Shown one piece after another: positions 15,895 to 24,801 of a stretch of 64,000 nt of DNA. Source of the stretch: Hyphomicrobiales bacterium (GTDB taxonomy: Bacteria > Pseudomonadota > Alphaproteobacteria > Rhizobiales > Beijerinckiaceae); contig JAIXSM010000003.1 in assembly GCA_027484655.1 (NCBI GenBank), forward strand, positions 1-64,000, written 5' to 3'. The translations under genes and the position numbers were made by a program. A model generated the notes under the pieces. It saw only the letters and a program-made list of their open reading frames with translations, did not search any database and was not told the origin of the DNA. Within the stretch, counting starts at the first letter, position 1, and each line of letters opens with the position of its first letter.

Positions 15895-16301
15895 AGAAGC
15901 TGCGAGCAACAAAAAACACCGAAGCATTGCTGCTTCGGCAAGGCGGCGCCAAAAGGCGCGGGAGGATGCGGGGCGCGCCATAAGGAGTGGCGCTGGAAAC
16001 AGTGACAGGACGGGGACTTCTCAAGCGCGCGACAAGCGTGGCGCAAGGCCCCGTCTACAGGCTTGGCGGTTATCTCGCCGCGAAAAACAAGAACATCGCA
16101 GCAGTGTCGCGACGAAGCCAGAACTCCTCCCTTGCGTGCGCCCGTTCAGCGGTCGCTACAAAAACCATACTGCGCCTACTCCCGCTCTGCGTCCAGACGT
16201 TTCATGACGGATCTTTCATTCGCCAACGAGGCGCGAGCGCCTATGTTGTTACAGATGATGCAAGGGCCATGGAACGAGCGCCCAAGCTTGCAGGAGCGGC
16301 G
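15895..16301 (+). other. 407-base intergenic region with one hairpin
   Basis: No convincing gene. CCGAAGCA (15919-15926) pairs with TGCTTCGG (15931-15938) just after the EEP gene and may end its transcript. The reading frame upstream of the TAXI gene stays open from 15987 but shows no protein features or RBS. Confidence 0.4.
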
Positions 16302-17606
16302 ATGACGCAAAGAGTCGTTCTTCGTTGGACCGCAACCGTTTTTGCGCTCGCAGCGCTTTCGCTGGCGGCATGGTATCTCGCCACCGCTCCCAAGACGCTG
16401 CGCATTGCAGCCGGCCCGCAGGGGTCGCAGCAGCTTCGTTACCTTCAATCCATGGCGCGCGCGCTTTCGGAGAATAGAGAGCCCTTCCGTCTTGAGATTA
16501 CGCCTGCGGAGTCCTCAGCGAGCGCCGCGGCCGCGCTCGACGCCGGCAAGGTCGACCTCGCCCTGTTGCGCAGCGACGATCCAACCTCCGTGGACGGCCG
16601 CTCGATTGTTGTTCTGCAAAAGCGCCATGTGTTCGTGGTCGCGCGGCAGGACCGCGCCATCTCTGACTGGACGGACCTGCGCGGCAAACGCATCGGGCTT
16701 GTGCGCAGCGAGTTCGACGAAACAGGCCCGCTGGTGGAGCGCATCCTCAACCAGTATGGCGTGAAACTGGCCGAGGTGACGCTTCAGGAGACCCCGATCC
16801 AGATCGCCGGCGCCGTTCTCGCCGACGGCGCCATGGACGCGCTGGTGTTTCTCGGTTTCCCCGGCCAGCGCGTGCGCCGGCTCGTCGGCGAGGTGACGGA
16901 CTGGCGCAAGACGCCGGTCACGGTGCTTGGCGTTTCGGCGGCGAGCGCGCTCGCCTTCCGCTACCGCGACCTTGAGCACACGGAGTTGCCGGCAGGCGTA
17001 TTCAGCGGGTCGCCGCCCCAGCCGCCCCAGGCGATCAACACGGTGGCCATCACCCACGAGATCGTGGCCAGCGCGGACATGAGCGAGAGTACAGCCACCG
17101 ACCTCACCCGCGCGCTGCGCGACAGCGCGACCCGCATCCGCCAGCTGGAGGACAACGCCTTCAACGTGGAGCCGCCCCCGGTTGAGCGACCCCGGCGCTA
17201 CGCCCCGCACCCGGGGACCGCCGCGTACGTCAACGATCAGGCCATGGGCTTCCTTGAAACGTACAGCGAGTATATCTGGCTGACATTATTCGGACTTTCG
17301 ATTGTGGGGTCGTCAATAACGGGCTTCCTCGGCTGGGCTGGCCTGCGGGAGGAGCCCGACAGCGCCTCGTTTGGCGCAGGCATGGCCCAGCTTCTGGCGC
17401 GTCTCGATGCGGCCCGCTCGCTGAACGAGGTTGACCGCGTCGAGGACGATTTCGACGCCCTCCTCAAGGTGCTCGTGCGCGACTACGCCAGCGGCGCGCC
17501 CAATCGCCCGGCGGAGGATCCGGCGCCCCTGATCGCGCTGTTTTCCCGCCTTATCGACAGGCGCCGGGCCGAATTGTCGCGGGCGCGCAACACCTCCACG
17601 GGCTGA
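16302..17606 (+). CDS. TAXI-family solute-binding protein anchored by N- and C-proximal membrane helices
   Basis: 434 residues. An uncleaved-looking N-terminal helix (ATVFALAALSLAAWYLA) is followed by a TRAP-TAXI binding domain (TLRIAAGPQGSQQLRYLQ, VDLALLRSDD, DLRGKRIGLVRSEFDETG). A second helix at about residues 324-345 (YIWLTLFGLSIVGSSITGF) leads to a ~90-residue Asp/Arg-rich tail, presumably cytoplasmic. No TRAP permease is encoded nearby. The layout looks more like a membrane-tethered sensor or an auxiliary protein than a free binding protein. ATG at 16302 with AGGAG upstream. The Gld-type transporter genes start 155 bases later on the same strand. Confidence 0.8.
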   Translation: MTQRVVLRWTATVFALAALSLAAWYLATAPKTLRIAAGPQGSQQLRYLQSMARALSENREPFRLEITPAESSASAAAALDAGKVDLALLRSDDPTSVDGRSIVVLQKRHVFVVARQDRAISDWTDLRGKRIGLVRSEFDETGPLVERILNQYGVKLAEVTLQETPIQIAGAVLADGAMDALVFLGFPGQRVRRLVGEVTDWRKTPVTVLGVSAASALAFRYRDLEHTELPAGVFSGSPPQPPQAINTVAITHEIVASADMSESTATDLTRALRDSATRIRQLEDNAFNVEPPPVERPRRYAPHPGTAAYVNDQAMGFLETYSEYIWLTLFGLSIVGSSITGFLGWAGLREEPDSASFGAGMAQLLARLDAARSLNEVDRVEDDFDALLKVLVRDYASGAPNRPAEDPAPLIALFSRLIDRRRAELSRARNTSTG

Positions 17607-17761
17607 TCGCCCGGGGTGACCGCCAGCCGTTACGCCTGCGCTCTTGAAATTGCTCCAATCGTGCGTAACTGGACGAGCAGCGTCGGCGTGGATAAAGCTG
17701 GCGCGCCAAAGAGGCCCGCGCCGCCTATCCAAGGCGGGGTCGATCCAGGGGGAGATCAGGC

Positions 17762-18526
17762 ATGGTGCTCGTCGAGACGCGCGCCCTCGTGAAACGGTTC
17801 GGGGCTTTCACCGCCGTCGACGGCGTAACCTTCAAGGTGAACCGCGGCGAGGTCGTCGGATTTCTCGGGCCCAACGGCGCGGGCAAATCGACGACGATGA
17901 AGATCATCGCCGGGTTCCTTGAGCCCACATCGGGCGAGGCTTTCGTGGCCGGCCACGACAGCCAGACCGATCCGGTCGCGGCCCGGCGTCGCCTCGGCTA
18001 CCTGCCCGAGGGCGCGCCGGCCTACCCCGACATGACGGTTGGCGCTTTTCTGGAATTCGTCGCCGCCATGCGCGGCCTCTCGCGGGCTGACGCCCGAAAC
18101 AGGCTCGCGGAGCTGGTGGAGCGGGTCGATCTCGCCGAGGTGTGGAACCGCCGTTTCGAGGCGCTGTCGAAGGGCTTCAAGCGCCGCGTTGGCATCGCTC
18201 AGGCTCTCGTCCACGATCCCGACGTGCTGATCCTCGACGAGCCGACCGACGGCCTCGATCCCAACCAGAAGCACGAGATGCGCGAGTTGATCCGCACGCT
18301 GGCGCCCAACAAGGCCATCGTGGTGTCCACGCACATTCTCGAAGAAGTAGAGGCGATCTGCACCCGCGCGATCGTCATCGCCCGGGGCAAGCTACTCGCT
18401 GACGCGACGCCGGCGGAGCTTCTTGCGCGCGCGCCCGAGCCCGACCCGGAACGCCAGCGGCTGGTGCGGACCACCCGCCTTGAGGACGCTTTCCGCCATA
18501 TCACGCTCGAAACCGCAGGTTCCTGA
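17762..18526 (+). CDS. ABC transporter ATP-binding protein, GldA-like
   Basis: 254-residue ATPase. Walker A GPNGAGKST, Q-loop LGYLPEGAPAYPDMTV, signature LSKGFKRRVG, Walker B VLILDEPTDGLDP, and H-loop STHILEEVEAI. Matches the GldA/ABC-2 drug-export class. RBS GGGAG before the ATG. Followed within 3 bases by an ABC-2 permease, then a GldG-like protein and a DUF4340 protein, a conserved four-gene set found far beyond gliding bacteria. Confidence 0.9.
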   Translation: MVLVETRALVKRFGAFTAVDGVTFKVNRGEVVGFLGPNGAGKSTTMKIIAGFLEPTSGEAFVAGHDSQTDPVAARRRLGYLPEGAPAYPDMTVGAFLEFVAAMRGLSRADARNRLAELVERVDLAEVWNRRFEALSKGFKRRVGIAQALVHDPDVLILDEPTDGLDPNQKHEMRELIRTLAPNKAIVVSTHILEEVEAICTRAIVIARGKLLADATPAELLARAPEPDPERQRLVRTTRLEDAFRHITLETAGS

Positions 18527-18529
18527 GCC

Positions 18530-19264
18530 ATGAACAAGACGCTTCTCGTGTTCCGGCGGGAGTTCGCCGGCTATTTCGCGACTCCTCTCGCCGCCGTGTT
18601 TCTCGTGGTGTTTCTCGCGGTCTCCACCGGCATGACCTTTTTCGTGGCGAGCTTCTTCGACCGCGGACAGGCGGACCTCACCGCGTTTTTCCTCTGGCAT
18701 CCGTGGCTTTATCTGGTGCTCATGCCCGCTATCGGCATGCGCCTGTGGGCTGAGGAACGCCGCTCCGGCACCATCGAGCTGCTGATGACACTGCCCGTTC
18801 GCCCGTGGCAGCTTGTGGTCGGCAAGTGGCTAGCCGCATGGGCTTTCGCCGGGCTCGCGCTTGCGCTCACCGCGCCGCTGTGGATCACGGTCAACTATCT
18901 GGGCTCGCCCGACAACGGCGTGATCCTCGCGTCCTACATCGGCTCGTGGCTGATGGCGGGCTCCTTCCTCGCGATTGCGGCCTGCATCTCGGCGCTGACC
19001 AAGAACCAGGTGCTGGCCTTCATCGGCGCAGTCGTGGCGGGGTTCGTCTTCGTGATGGCGGGGTTCGACCTCGTGCTCTCCGCCGTGCGCCCGTGGGCGC
19101 CGGACATCATCGTGCAGGCCATCGCGTCGATGTCGTTCATCGGCCACTTCCAGCGCATCACGGACGGCGTTCTGGAAGCCCCTGCCCTTATCTTCTTCAC
19201 CTCCCTGATCGTCTTCGCCCTGTGGCTCAATGTCCAGGCGCTCGAAGCGCGCAAAGCGGCTTGA
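18530..19264 (+). CDS. ABC-2 permease, GldF-like
   Basis: 244-residue membrane protein with about six helices. It opens LLVFRREFAGYFATPLAAVFL, the typical GldF/ABC-2 start, and has RSGTIELLMTLPVRPWQLVVGKW, the coupling loop of this class. Works with the GldA-like ATPase. Three-base gap upstream and seven bases before the GldG-like start show a tight operon. Confidence 0.9.
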   Translation: MNKTLLVFRREFAGYFATPLAAVFLVVFLAVSTGMTFFVASFFDRGQADLTAFFLWHPWLYLVLMPAIGMRLWAEERRSGTIELLMTLPVRPWQLVVGKWLAAWAFAGLALALTAPLWITVNYLGSPDNGVILASYIGSWLMAGSFLAIAACISALTKNQVLAFIGAVVAGFVFVMAGFDLVLSAVRPWAPDIIVQAIASMSFIGHFQRITDGVLEAPALIFFTSLIVFALWLNVQALEARKAA

Positions 19265-19271
19265 GGCGACC

Positions 19272-21143
19272 ATGAACGCAAGCAAATTCACCACCGGACG
19301 CATGGTGATCGTCAGCGCCATTCTCGCCGCGGTCATCTTCGGATGCGTCAACATCATCAGCGCGCAGCTCTTTCGTTCGGCGCGCATCGACCTGACGCAG
19401 CAGAACCTCTACTCGCTGAGCCAGGGCACGAAGCAACTGCTGGGCGAAATCACCGAGCCAGTGCGGTTCCGCTTCTTCATGTCGTCGGGCCTCACCAAGG
19501 AAGCGCCGCAGCTCGCCGCGTTCAGCCAGCGCCTGCGCTCCATGCTGGACGCCTACGTGGCGGGCTCGCGTGGAAAGATTATCATCGAGGTGATTGATCC
19601 CAAGCCCTACTCGGAGGAAGAGGACCGCGCCGTCGCGTTCGGCGTGAGCCCCATCCGCTCCCAATCCGGCGACCGCATGTTCTTCGGTCTCGCGGCGACG
19701 AACTCGACCGACGGCAAGGCCGTCATCGGCTCGTTTTCGCCTGAGCGCGAGGCTTTTCTCGAGTACGACCTGACGCGCCTCGTCGCCGAACTCGGCCGTC
19801 GCGGCAAGCCTGTCGTCGCCCTGTTCGATGGGCTCGGCCTCAGCGGCAATCCGCAGATGGGCCAGCGCGAGCAGCAGGTGCTCACGCAGATGAAGCAATT
19901 CTTCGAGGTGCGCGTCGTCCAGCCGGACGCCGAAGCGCTGCCGGAGAACACCCGCGTCGCCATGGTGGTGCATCCCCAGAACCTTGGCGACAAGGTTCTC
20001 TACGCCCTCGACCAGTGGGCGCTGTCGGGCGGCGCGACCCTCGTCTTCGTCGATCCGAACGCGGAGAACCAGCTCGGGCCGCGCGGCGCGCCGCCGCCGG
20101 AAGCCTCCTCGAACCTCGAGAAGCTGTTCGCGGCATGGGGCGTCGGCTTCGACGCGACGAAGACCGTGGCCGATCCCGGCTTCGCGTTGCAGACCGAACG
20201 CAACATCAACGGGCGCCCGACGCCCATGATCAACCTGCCGTGGCTCGCAATCCGCAACGAGGGCCTGCGCAAGGATGAGGCGATCCTCGCGCAGCTGTCG
20301 GCGATTGTCGTGACGACCGCCGGCGCGTTCGACGCGAAGAAGGAAGGCGTGAGCATCCGCCCGCTGCTCGTGGCCTCGCCCGATGGCGGCACGCTGCCGG
20401 TCTCCTCCACCAAAGACCGCACCACCGACCTGCGCACGCTGCTCAACTCCATCGAGAAGCAGCCGCGCGCGCTCGTGATCGCCGGTCGGCTTACAGGAAC
20501 GCTGGCGAGCGCCTACGAGGCGAAGCCCGAGGGCTCGTCGCGCAAGGAGGATCACATCTCCCGCGGCCAGAGGCCTGCAAACGTCATCCTTGTCGGTGAC
20601 GCGGACATGCTGATGGATCGCAACTGGGTGCAGCGCCGCAACGTTCTTGGCACCGAAGTGGCGCAGGCGTTCGCCAACAACGGCGACTTCGTCATCAACG
20701 CCATCGAGCAGATGACCGGCGGCGCCGCGCTTGCTGACCTGCGCGGTCGCGGCGTGTCGTGGCGGCCCTTCGAGCTGATCCAGAAAATGGAGACGGACGC
20801 TGACCGGCGCTTCCGCGCCAAGGAACAGGCGCTCCAGGAGAAGCTGAAGACCACGGAGCAGAAGCTCACCGAACTCGGTCGCGGACAGCAGGGCGGCAGC
20901 GAAGTGCTGACGCCCCAGCAGATGGAGACCATCGAGAAGTTCAAGAGCGAGTTGCTCGCCACCCGTGAGGAACTGCGCCAGACCCAGTTCGCGCTGCGCA
21001 GCGACGTGGACCGCCTGAAAAACACGATCACGGCGCTCAACGTCGCGGGCGTGCCGATCCTTGTCGGTCTCATCGCGCTGTTCTTCGCTTTGCGCCGCGG
21101 CCGTCGCACGCCGCCGCAAAAGTCACTCGACAAGATCGCCTGA
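19272..21143 (+). CDS. GldG-like auxiliary transport protein (DUF7088/ABC_transp_aux)
   Basis: 623 residues. N-terminal membrane helix (MVIVSAILAAVIFGCVNII), then the GldG opening RIDLTQQNLYSLSQGTKQLLGEI, a large extracytoplasmic region with ALFDGLGLSG and VFVDPNAENQLG, a long coiled coil near residues 510-590, and a final helix (VPILVGLIALFFALRRGRR). The topology is anchored at both ends. GldG-type proteins accompany GldA/GldF; outside Bacteroidota their cargo is unknown. The ATG at 19272 follows GAGG. Confidence 0.88.
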   Translation: MNASKFTTGRMVIVSAILAAVIFGCVNIISAQLFRSARIDLTQQNLYSLSQGTKQLLGEITEPVRFRFFMSSGLTKEAPQLAAFSQRLRSMLDAYVAGSRGKIIIEVIDPKPYSEEEDRAVAFGVSPIRSQSGDRMFFGLAATNSTDGKAVIGSFSPEREAFLEYDLTRLVAELGRRGKPVVALFDGLGLSGNPQMGQREQQVLTQMKQFFEVRVVQPDAEALPENTRVAMVVHPQNLGDKVLYALDQWALSGGATLVFVDPNAENQLGPRGAPPPEASSNLEKLFAAWGVGFDATKTVADPGFALQTERNINGRPTPMINLPWLAIRNEGLRKDEAILAQLSAIVVTTAGAFDAKKEGVSIRPLLVASPDGGTLPVSSTKDRTTDLRTLLNSIEKQPRALVIAGRLTGTLASAYEAKPEGSSRKEDHISRGQRPANVILVGDADMLMDRNWVQRRNVLGTEVAQAFANNGDFVINAIEQMTGGAALADLRGRGVSWRPFELIQKMETDADRRFRAKEQALQEKLKTTEQKLTELGRGQQGGSEVLTPQQMETIEKFKSELLATREELRQTQFALRSDVDRLKNTITALNVAGVPILVGLIALFFALRRGRRTPPQKSLDKIA

Positions 21144-21151
21144 GGTTGCCC

Positions 21152-22180
21152 ATGAACGCGAAGCAACTTGTCGTCCTCGCAGCCGCCGCAGTGATCGCCA
21201 TCGGCGCCACCGCCGTGACGCTGCGCACATCGCCGCAGAACATCGCCTCCGACCGGCGCGGCGAGCGCGTTTTCCCGGACCTTCTGGCGCGGGCGAACGA
21301 CGTCACCACGATCTCGATCCGCGACGATGACCGCACCTTCACGGTGGAGCGTCGCGGCGACGGCTTCTTTGACAAGGACTCCGGTTACGTGGCCCGCGGA
21401 GAATCCTTCCGCGATCTCGTCGCCGGCGCCGCGTCGCTCACCTTCGAGGAGAGCAAGACAGCGGACGCAGCGCGCCACGCAGACCTTGGTCTCGCCGAGC
21501 CCGGCAAGGGCCTGGGCGACAAGGCCGGGCGCGAGGTCATCATGCGCGACGCCAAGGGCGTGGCGCTGGCCTCCGTCGTTGTGGGCAACCGCGACAACAC
21601 AGTCGGCGGCGCACGCGGGGGCACGTTCATCCGCCCGCCGGGCATGAACCAGACGTATCTCGCGCGCGGCGAGCTGCGGGTGCCCGTGCCTCACGCCGCG
21701 TGGTTCGAGATCAACCTCATCAATTTCACCCGCGACATGCTCGCACGTCTTGAGGTGCGCGGCGCCGGCCAGGGCGATTACGTCATGGTGTCGGAACCGA
21801 AAGGCACGGACCTGAAGCTGCAAACGGTCGTCGAGGGCCGCCAGCCGGACTCGGGCAAGGTTCTGCGCCTGTCGTTCATGGTGGATCCGATCTCGTTTCA
21901 GGACGTGCGCGCGCCGAAGGGCGAGCCGAAGCCGGACGCGCGCCAGTACATCGCCACCAGCCATGAGGGCCTGCGCGTCACTGTCACCAGCGTGGGTGAG
22001 CAAAAGGATGGCTGGGTGCGCATGGCGGTCGAAACGACGCCGGAGGCGAGCGACGCCGCGAAAAAGCAGGCCGCCGACCTTGCGCCGAAGATGCACGGCT
22101 TCGAGTTCAAGCTCTCCCAGAACGACATCGACCAGATGGCGTGGACGCTCAATGACGTGACCACCGAGCCCAAGAGCTGA
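21152..22180 (+). CDS. DUF4340 domain protein
   Basis: 342 residues with an N-terminal hydrophobic helix (LVVLAAAAVIAIGATAVTL) and an extracytoplasmic domain; VFPDLLARANDVTTISI, ADLGLAEPGKGLGDKAGREV and FIRPPGMNQTYLARGEL are DUF4340-like. It is encoded directly after the GldG-like gene (8-base gap) as in many Gld-type operons, so it is probably the last component of the same envelope complex. The ATG at 21152 is preferred over the TTG at 21146. Confidence 0.85.
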   Translation: MNAKQLVVLAAAAVIAIGATAVTLRTSPQNIASDRRGERVFPDLLARANDVTTISIRDDDRTFTVERRGDGFFDKDSGYVARGESFRDLVAGAASLTFEESKTADAARHADLGLAEPGKGLGDKAGREVIMRDAKGVALASVVVGNRDNTVGGARGGTFIRPPGMNQTYLARGELRVPVPHAAWFEINLINFTRDMLARLEVRGAGQGDYVMVSEPKGTDLKLQTVVEGRQPDSGKVLRLSFMVDPISFQDVRAPKGEPKPDARQYIATSHEGLRVTVTSVGEQKDGWVRMAVETTPEASDAAKKQAADLAPKMHGFEFKLSQNDIDQMAWTLNDVTTEPKS

Positions 22181-22208
22181 GACTGGCGCGCGGCGGGCCT
22201 GCTCGGCC

Positions 22209-22229
22209 GGGGCGTTTTGCGAACGCCCC
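22209..22229 (+). terminator. Hairpin after the Gld-type operon
   Basis: GGGGCGTT (22209-22216) pairs with AACGCCCC (22222-22229) around a 5-base loop. No T-run follows, so this is a weak or rho-assisted terminator. The rest of the 224-base gap holds no other feature I can support. Confidence 0.45.
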
Positions 22230-22404
22230 GCTCGTGACTTGCCGGGCGCACCACTCTTGCCAACTTGCGATGTCGGGCAAGCCCGACTTCGTCGCTCGAT
22301 AAGGCGGCGGCTGGCCCCCAGCGTGAACCACGCGCGAAATCCCCGTCTGGCCGAAGTTTTCCTCCGTGATAAGGTCGCGCCCTCTACAACATGAGGAAAC
22401 GTCC

Positions 22405-23367
22405 ATGGCGCGCAGGCCTTATCCCGTCATCGCCCTTGAAGAACACTACTGGGATCGCGAACTCGTCTCCCATCTCTCCGGCGCCGAAGGCAGCCGCTCG
22501 AAGCCCCTGCTCGACAGGCTGTATGATCTTGGCGACTTGCGCCTGCGCGAGATGGACGAGGCCGGCGTGGATGTGCAGGTGCTCTCCCATGGCGCGCCCT
22601 CGGGCCAGAAGCTTGCGGCAGATGTCGGCCCCGCGCTGATCCGCGGCGTCAACGACCGGCTCGCGCAAGCCATCGCGCTTAATCCCTCGCGGTTTGCTGG
22701 ATTTGCGGCCCTTCCGACGGCTGCGCCCGAAGCAGCGGCCGACGAGCTGGAACGCTGCGTGCGCGAACTCGGCTTCAAGGGCGCCATGGTGCATGGCCTC
22801 ACCAACGGTGAGTTTCTGGATCTGCCAAAATACTGGCCGATCTTCGCGCGCGCCGAAGCGCTCGACGTGCCGATCTACTTCCACCCCTCGTTCCCGCACC
22901 CGGACGTCACGGCGGCCTATTACAAGGATTACATGGACGACTTCCCCATGGTGATCCGCGCCGCATGGGGCTACACGGTGGAAACCGCGACGCAGGCGAT
23001 CCGTCTTGTGCTGTCAGGCGTGTTCGAGCAGCACCCGAACCTCAAGATCGTCATCGGCCACATGGGAGAGACGCTGCCCTACCTGCTGTGGCGCATCAAT
23101 CAGGCGCTCTCGCGCCCCGGTCACAGGCCGCTGGATTTCGCGGCGACCTTCCGCAAGCATTTCTGGATCACCACGAGCGGCAACTTCTCCACGCCAGCGC
23201 TTGAGTGCGCGATCAAGGAAATCGGGCTCGACCGGATCATGTTCTCCATTGACTGGCCGTTCGTCGCCAACGGTCCCGGCGTGGAGTGGCTTGACGGGCT
23301 CGCCCTGCCGGAAGCTGAGAAAGCCGCGCTGGCCAGCGGCAACGCAAAAGCGCTGCTGAAGATGTAA
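22405..23367 (+). CDS. Amidohydrolase-2 family decarboxylase (gamma-resorcylate/2,3-dihydroxybenzoate/ACMSD-like)
   Basis: 320-residue metal-dependent TIM barrel. The active-site set of non-oxidative aromatic decarboxylases is present in order: Glu and His in ALEEHYW, His in IYFHPSFPHP, His in VIGHMGE, Asp in FSIDWPF. These bind a divalent metal and act on hydroxylated aromatic acids or amino-carboxymuconate semialdehyde. RBS GAGG; monocistronic plus-strand gene. The 3-hydroxyanthranilate pathway needs an ACMS decarboxylase of this superfamily and none is in that operon, so this could supply it, though the EEH motif is closer to the resorcylate/dihydroxybenzoate branch. Confidence 0.82.
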   Translation: MARRPYPVIALEEHYWDRELVSHLSGAEGSRSKPLLDRLYDLGDLRLREMDEAGVDVQVLSHGAPSGQKLAADVGPALIRGVNDRLAQAIALNPSRFAGFAALPTAAPEAAADELERCVRELGFKGAMVHGLTNGEFLDLPKYWPIFARAEALDVPIYFHPSFPHPDVTAAYYKDYMDDFPMVIRAAWGYTVETATQAIRLVLSGVFEQHPNLKIVIGHMGETLPYLLWRINQALSRPGHRPLDFAATFRKHFWITTSGNFSTPALECAIKEIGLDRIMFSIDWPFVANGPGVEWLDGLALPEAEKAALASGNAKALLKM

Positions 23368-23389
23368 CGCCGAAGATGTCGCGCCATTG

Positions 23390-23412
23390 GCCTCCCGCCG
23401 CGCGCGGGAGGC
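23390..23412. terminator. Bidirectional hairpin between convergent genes
   Basis: GCCTCCCGC (23390-23398) pairs with GCGGGAGGC (23404-23412), a 9-bp GC stem. It lies exactly between the amidohydrolase end and the AEC gene end. No T-run. Confidence 0.5.
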
Positions 23413-24294
23413 TCACATGATGGTGAGCAGGAACAGCGGCAGCGCAGGGATCGACATGATCGTGGAAATGACCACGATGCTGGCAGCTTCCTGTGGGTCG
23501 TTGTTGTAGCGCACCGCCCACAGGTAGTTGAGCACCGCCGAGGGCATGCCGCTCTGGATCACGACGACGCCACGCGCGACAGGATCCAGTTGGAGGATCA
23601 AGGCGACGAGCCAGCCAATCGCAAAACCGCCGATCAAACGCGCGGCCGAGAAGGCGACGCTGCGCCCGTATGACGTAATGCGCAGCGATGAGAGCGCGTA
23701 ACCCAGTGACAGCAGCATCAGCGGCACGGTGAGGCCCCCAAGCAGGCTCACCGCACGCTGCGCCACCGTGGGCAGCCGCGTTTCCGTGGCTATCATCGCC
23801 ACGGCGCCGACGATGGCCCAGGTCATCGGCATACGGATCACTTCCCGAAACGTGATGCCGCCGGCGGCGATAGCCTGCCCGAATGTGTAGTTGGTGATGC
23901 TGGAGACAGCGAAGAACGCGATCGACAACCCAAGGCCCACCTCACCGAACGCGAAGAGGCACAGCGGCAGGCCCATGTTGCCGCCATTCGACCAGATCAG
24001 TGGCGGCGCATAGGCGCGCAGCGAAACGCCCATGGCGCGCGCCATGCCCCACGCTCCTGCAGCGGTAAGCGCGAGACAAAGAACCGCCGCAAGCCACATC
24101 TGGCTGAGCGCGGGAATGGTGAGCCCCGGACGCGTCAACATGTCGATGACCAGACACGGGGTCGACACGCCATTGACGATGAGGCCAACGAAATTGGACT
24201 CAAACGGCTTGCCGGCGCGCCCCCACGCATAGCCAACGGCTATGATGAGAAACACCGGCCCAACGACATCGAACAAGGCGCCAAAAAGCTGCAT
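23413..24294 (-). CDS. AEC family transporter (auxin efflux carrier type)
   Basis: 293-residue membrane protein with about ten helices in two five-helix halves. It opens FGALFDVVGPVFLIIAVGYAWGR; LIWSNGGNMGLPLCLFAFGE and VVVIQSGMPSAVLNYLWA are the two conserved crossover segments of the AEC family. Members export or take up organic acids such as malonate or malate. The ATG at 24294 is taken over the GTG at 24300. Convergent with the decarboxylase gene, which may act on a related acid (inference). Confidence 0.88.
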   Translation of the reverse strand: MQLFGALFDVVGPVFLIIAVGYAWGRAGKPFESNFVGLIVNGVSTPCLVIDMLTRPGLTIPALSQMWLAAVLCLALTAAGAWGMARAMGVSLRAYAPPLIWSNGGNMGLPLCLFAFGEVGLGLSIAFFAVSSITNYTFGQAIAAGGITFREVIRMPMTWAIVGAVAMIATETRLPTVAQRAVSLLGGLTVPLMLLSLGYALSSLRITSYGRSVAFSAARLIGGFAIGWLVALILQLDPVARGVVVIQSGMPSAVLNYLWAVRYNNDPQEAASIVVISTIMSIPALPLFLLTIM

Positions 24295-24385
24295 CACCAC
24301 ACCGCAGGTTGCGAGCGGCGACCTCTAGCGGCTTGGCCGCCGCGGCGCCAGTGCGGCGTGGGCGCACGACCGGTCGCGGGCGCGA

Positions 24386-24700
24386 TCAGCGGTCGAACAC
24401 ACGATCGCGGGTGCGTTCGCAGCGGTGGCCCACCAGGCACTGGGCAGCGTCACGCGTGGGCGCCCATGTGGGCTCAAGGTTCTCGTCCGGGGTGCAGAAG
24501 CTCCGGTCGCGAACGAAGCGGTCGAATGTGTAGGGGCCGGTGGTGAGCACCACCGCGCCCGATTGCGTCACCAGCGCCTTGGCCTGCGCGCAGGACATGG
24601 CGAGCGTCGAGGGGCGACCCTGCGCCAGGGCGCCGCTGGCGAGCGCGGCGGTGAAAACGGTGGAAACGGTGACAGCGATAGCGAAGCGGCGCACGGACAT
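24386..24700 (-). CDS. Small secreted Cys-containing protein, tandem paralogue 1
   Basis: 104 residues. Sec signal peptide ending ASGALA-Q. The mature part shares a clear pattern with the neighbour at 24802-25119: GRP..TAMSCAQA, then VV...TG..TF.R.V....FCTPDE, then P.WAPT.DA.QCLVG..CE. Four Cys suggest two disulphides in the periplasm. Function unknown. ATG with AGGAG eight bases upstream. A duplication made the pair. Confidence 0.75.
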   Translation of the reverse strand: MSVRRFAIAVTVSTVFTAALASGALAQGRPSTLAMSCAQAKALVTQSGAVVLTTGPYTFDRFVRDRSFCTPDENLEPTWAPTRDAAQCLVGHRCERTRDRVFDR

Positions 24701-24801
24701 TCGGTCTGCTCCTGTTTTCTGGAACGACGATTCAGAACATAGGGCGCGCGCAGCCCGGCATCACCTGTGCGGCGGCGACATGACGCGCCGTTCGCCTGCG
24801 A

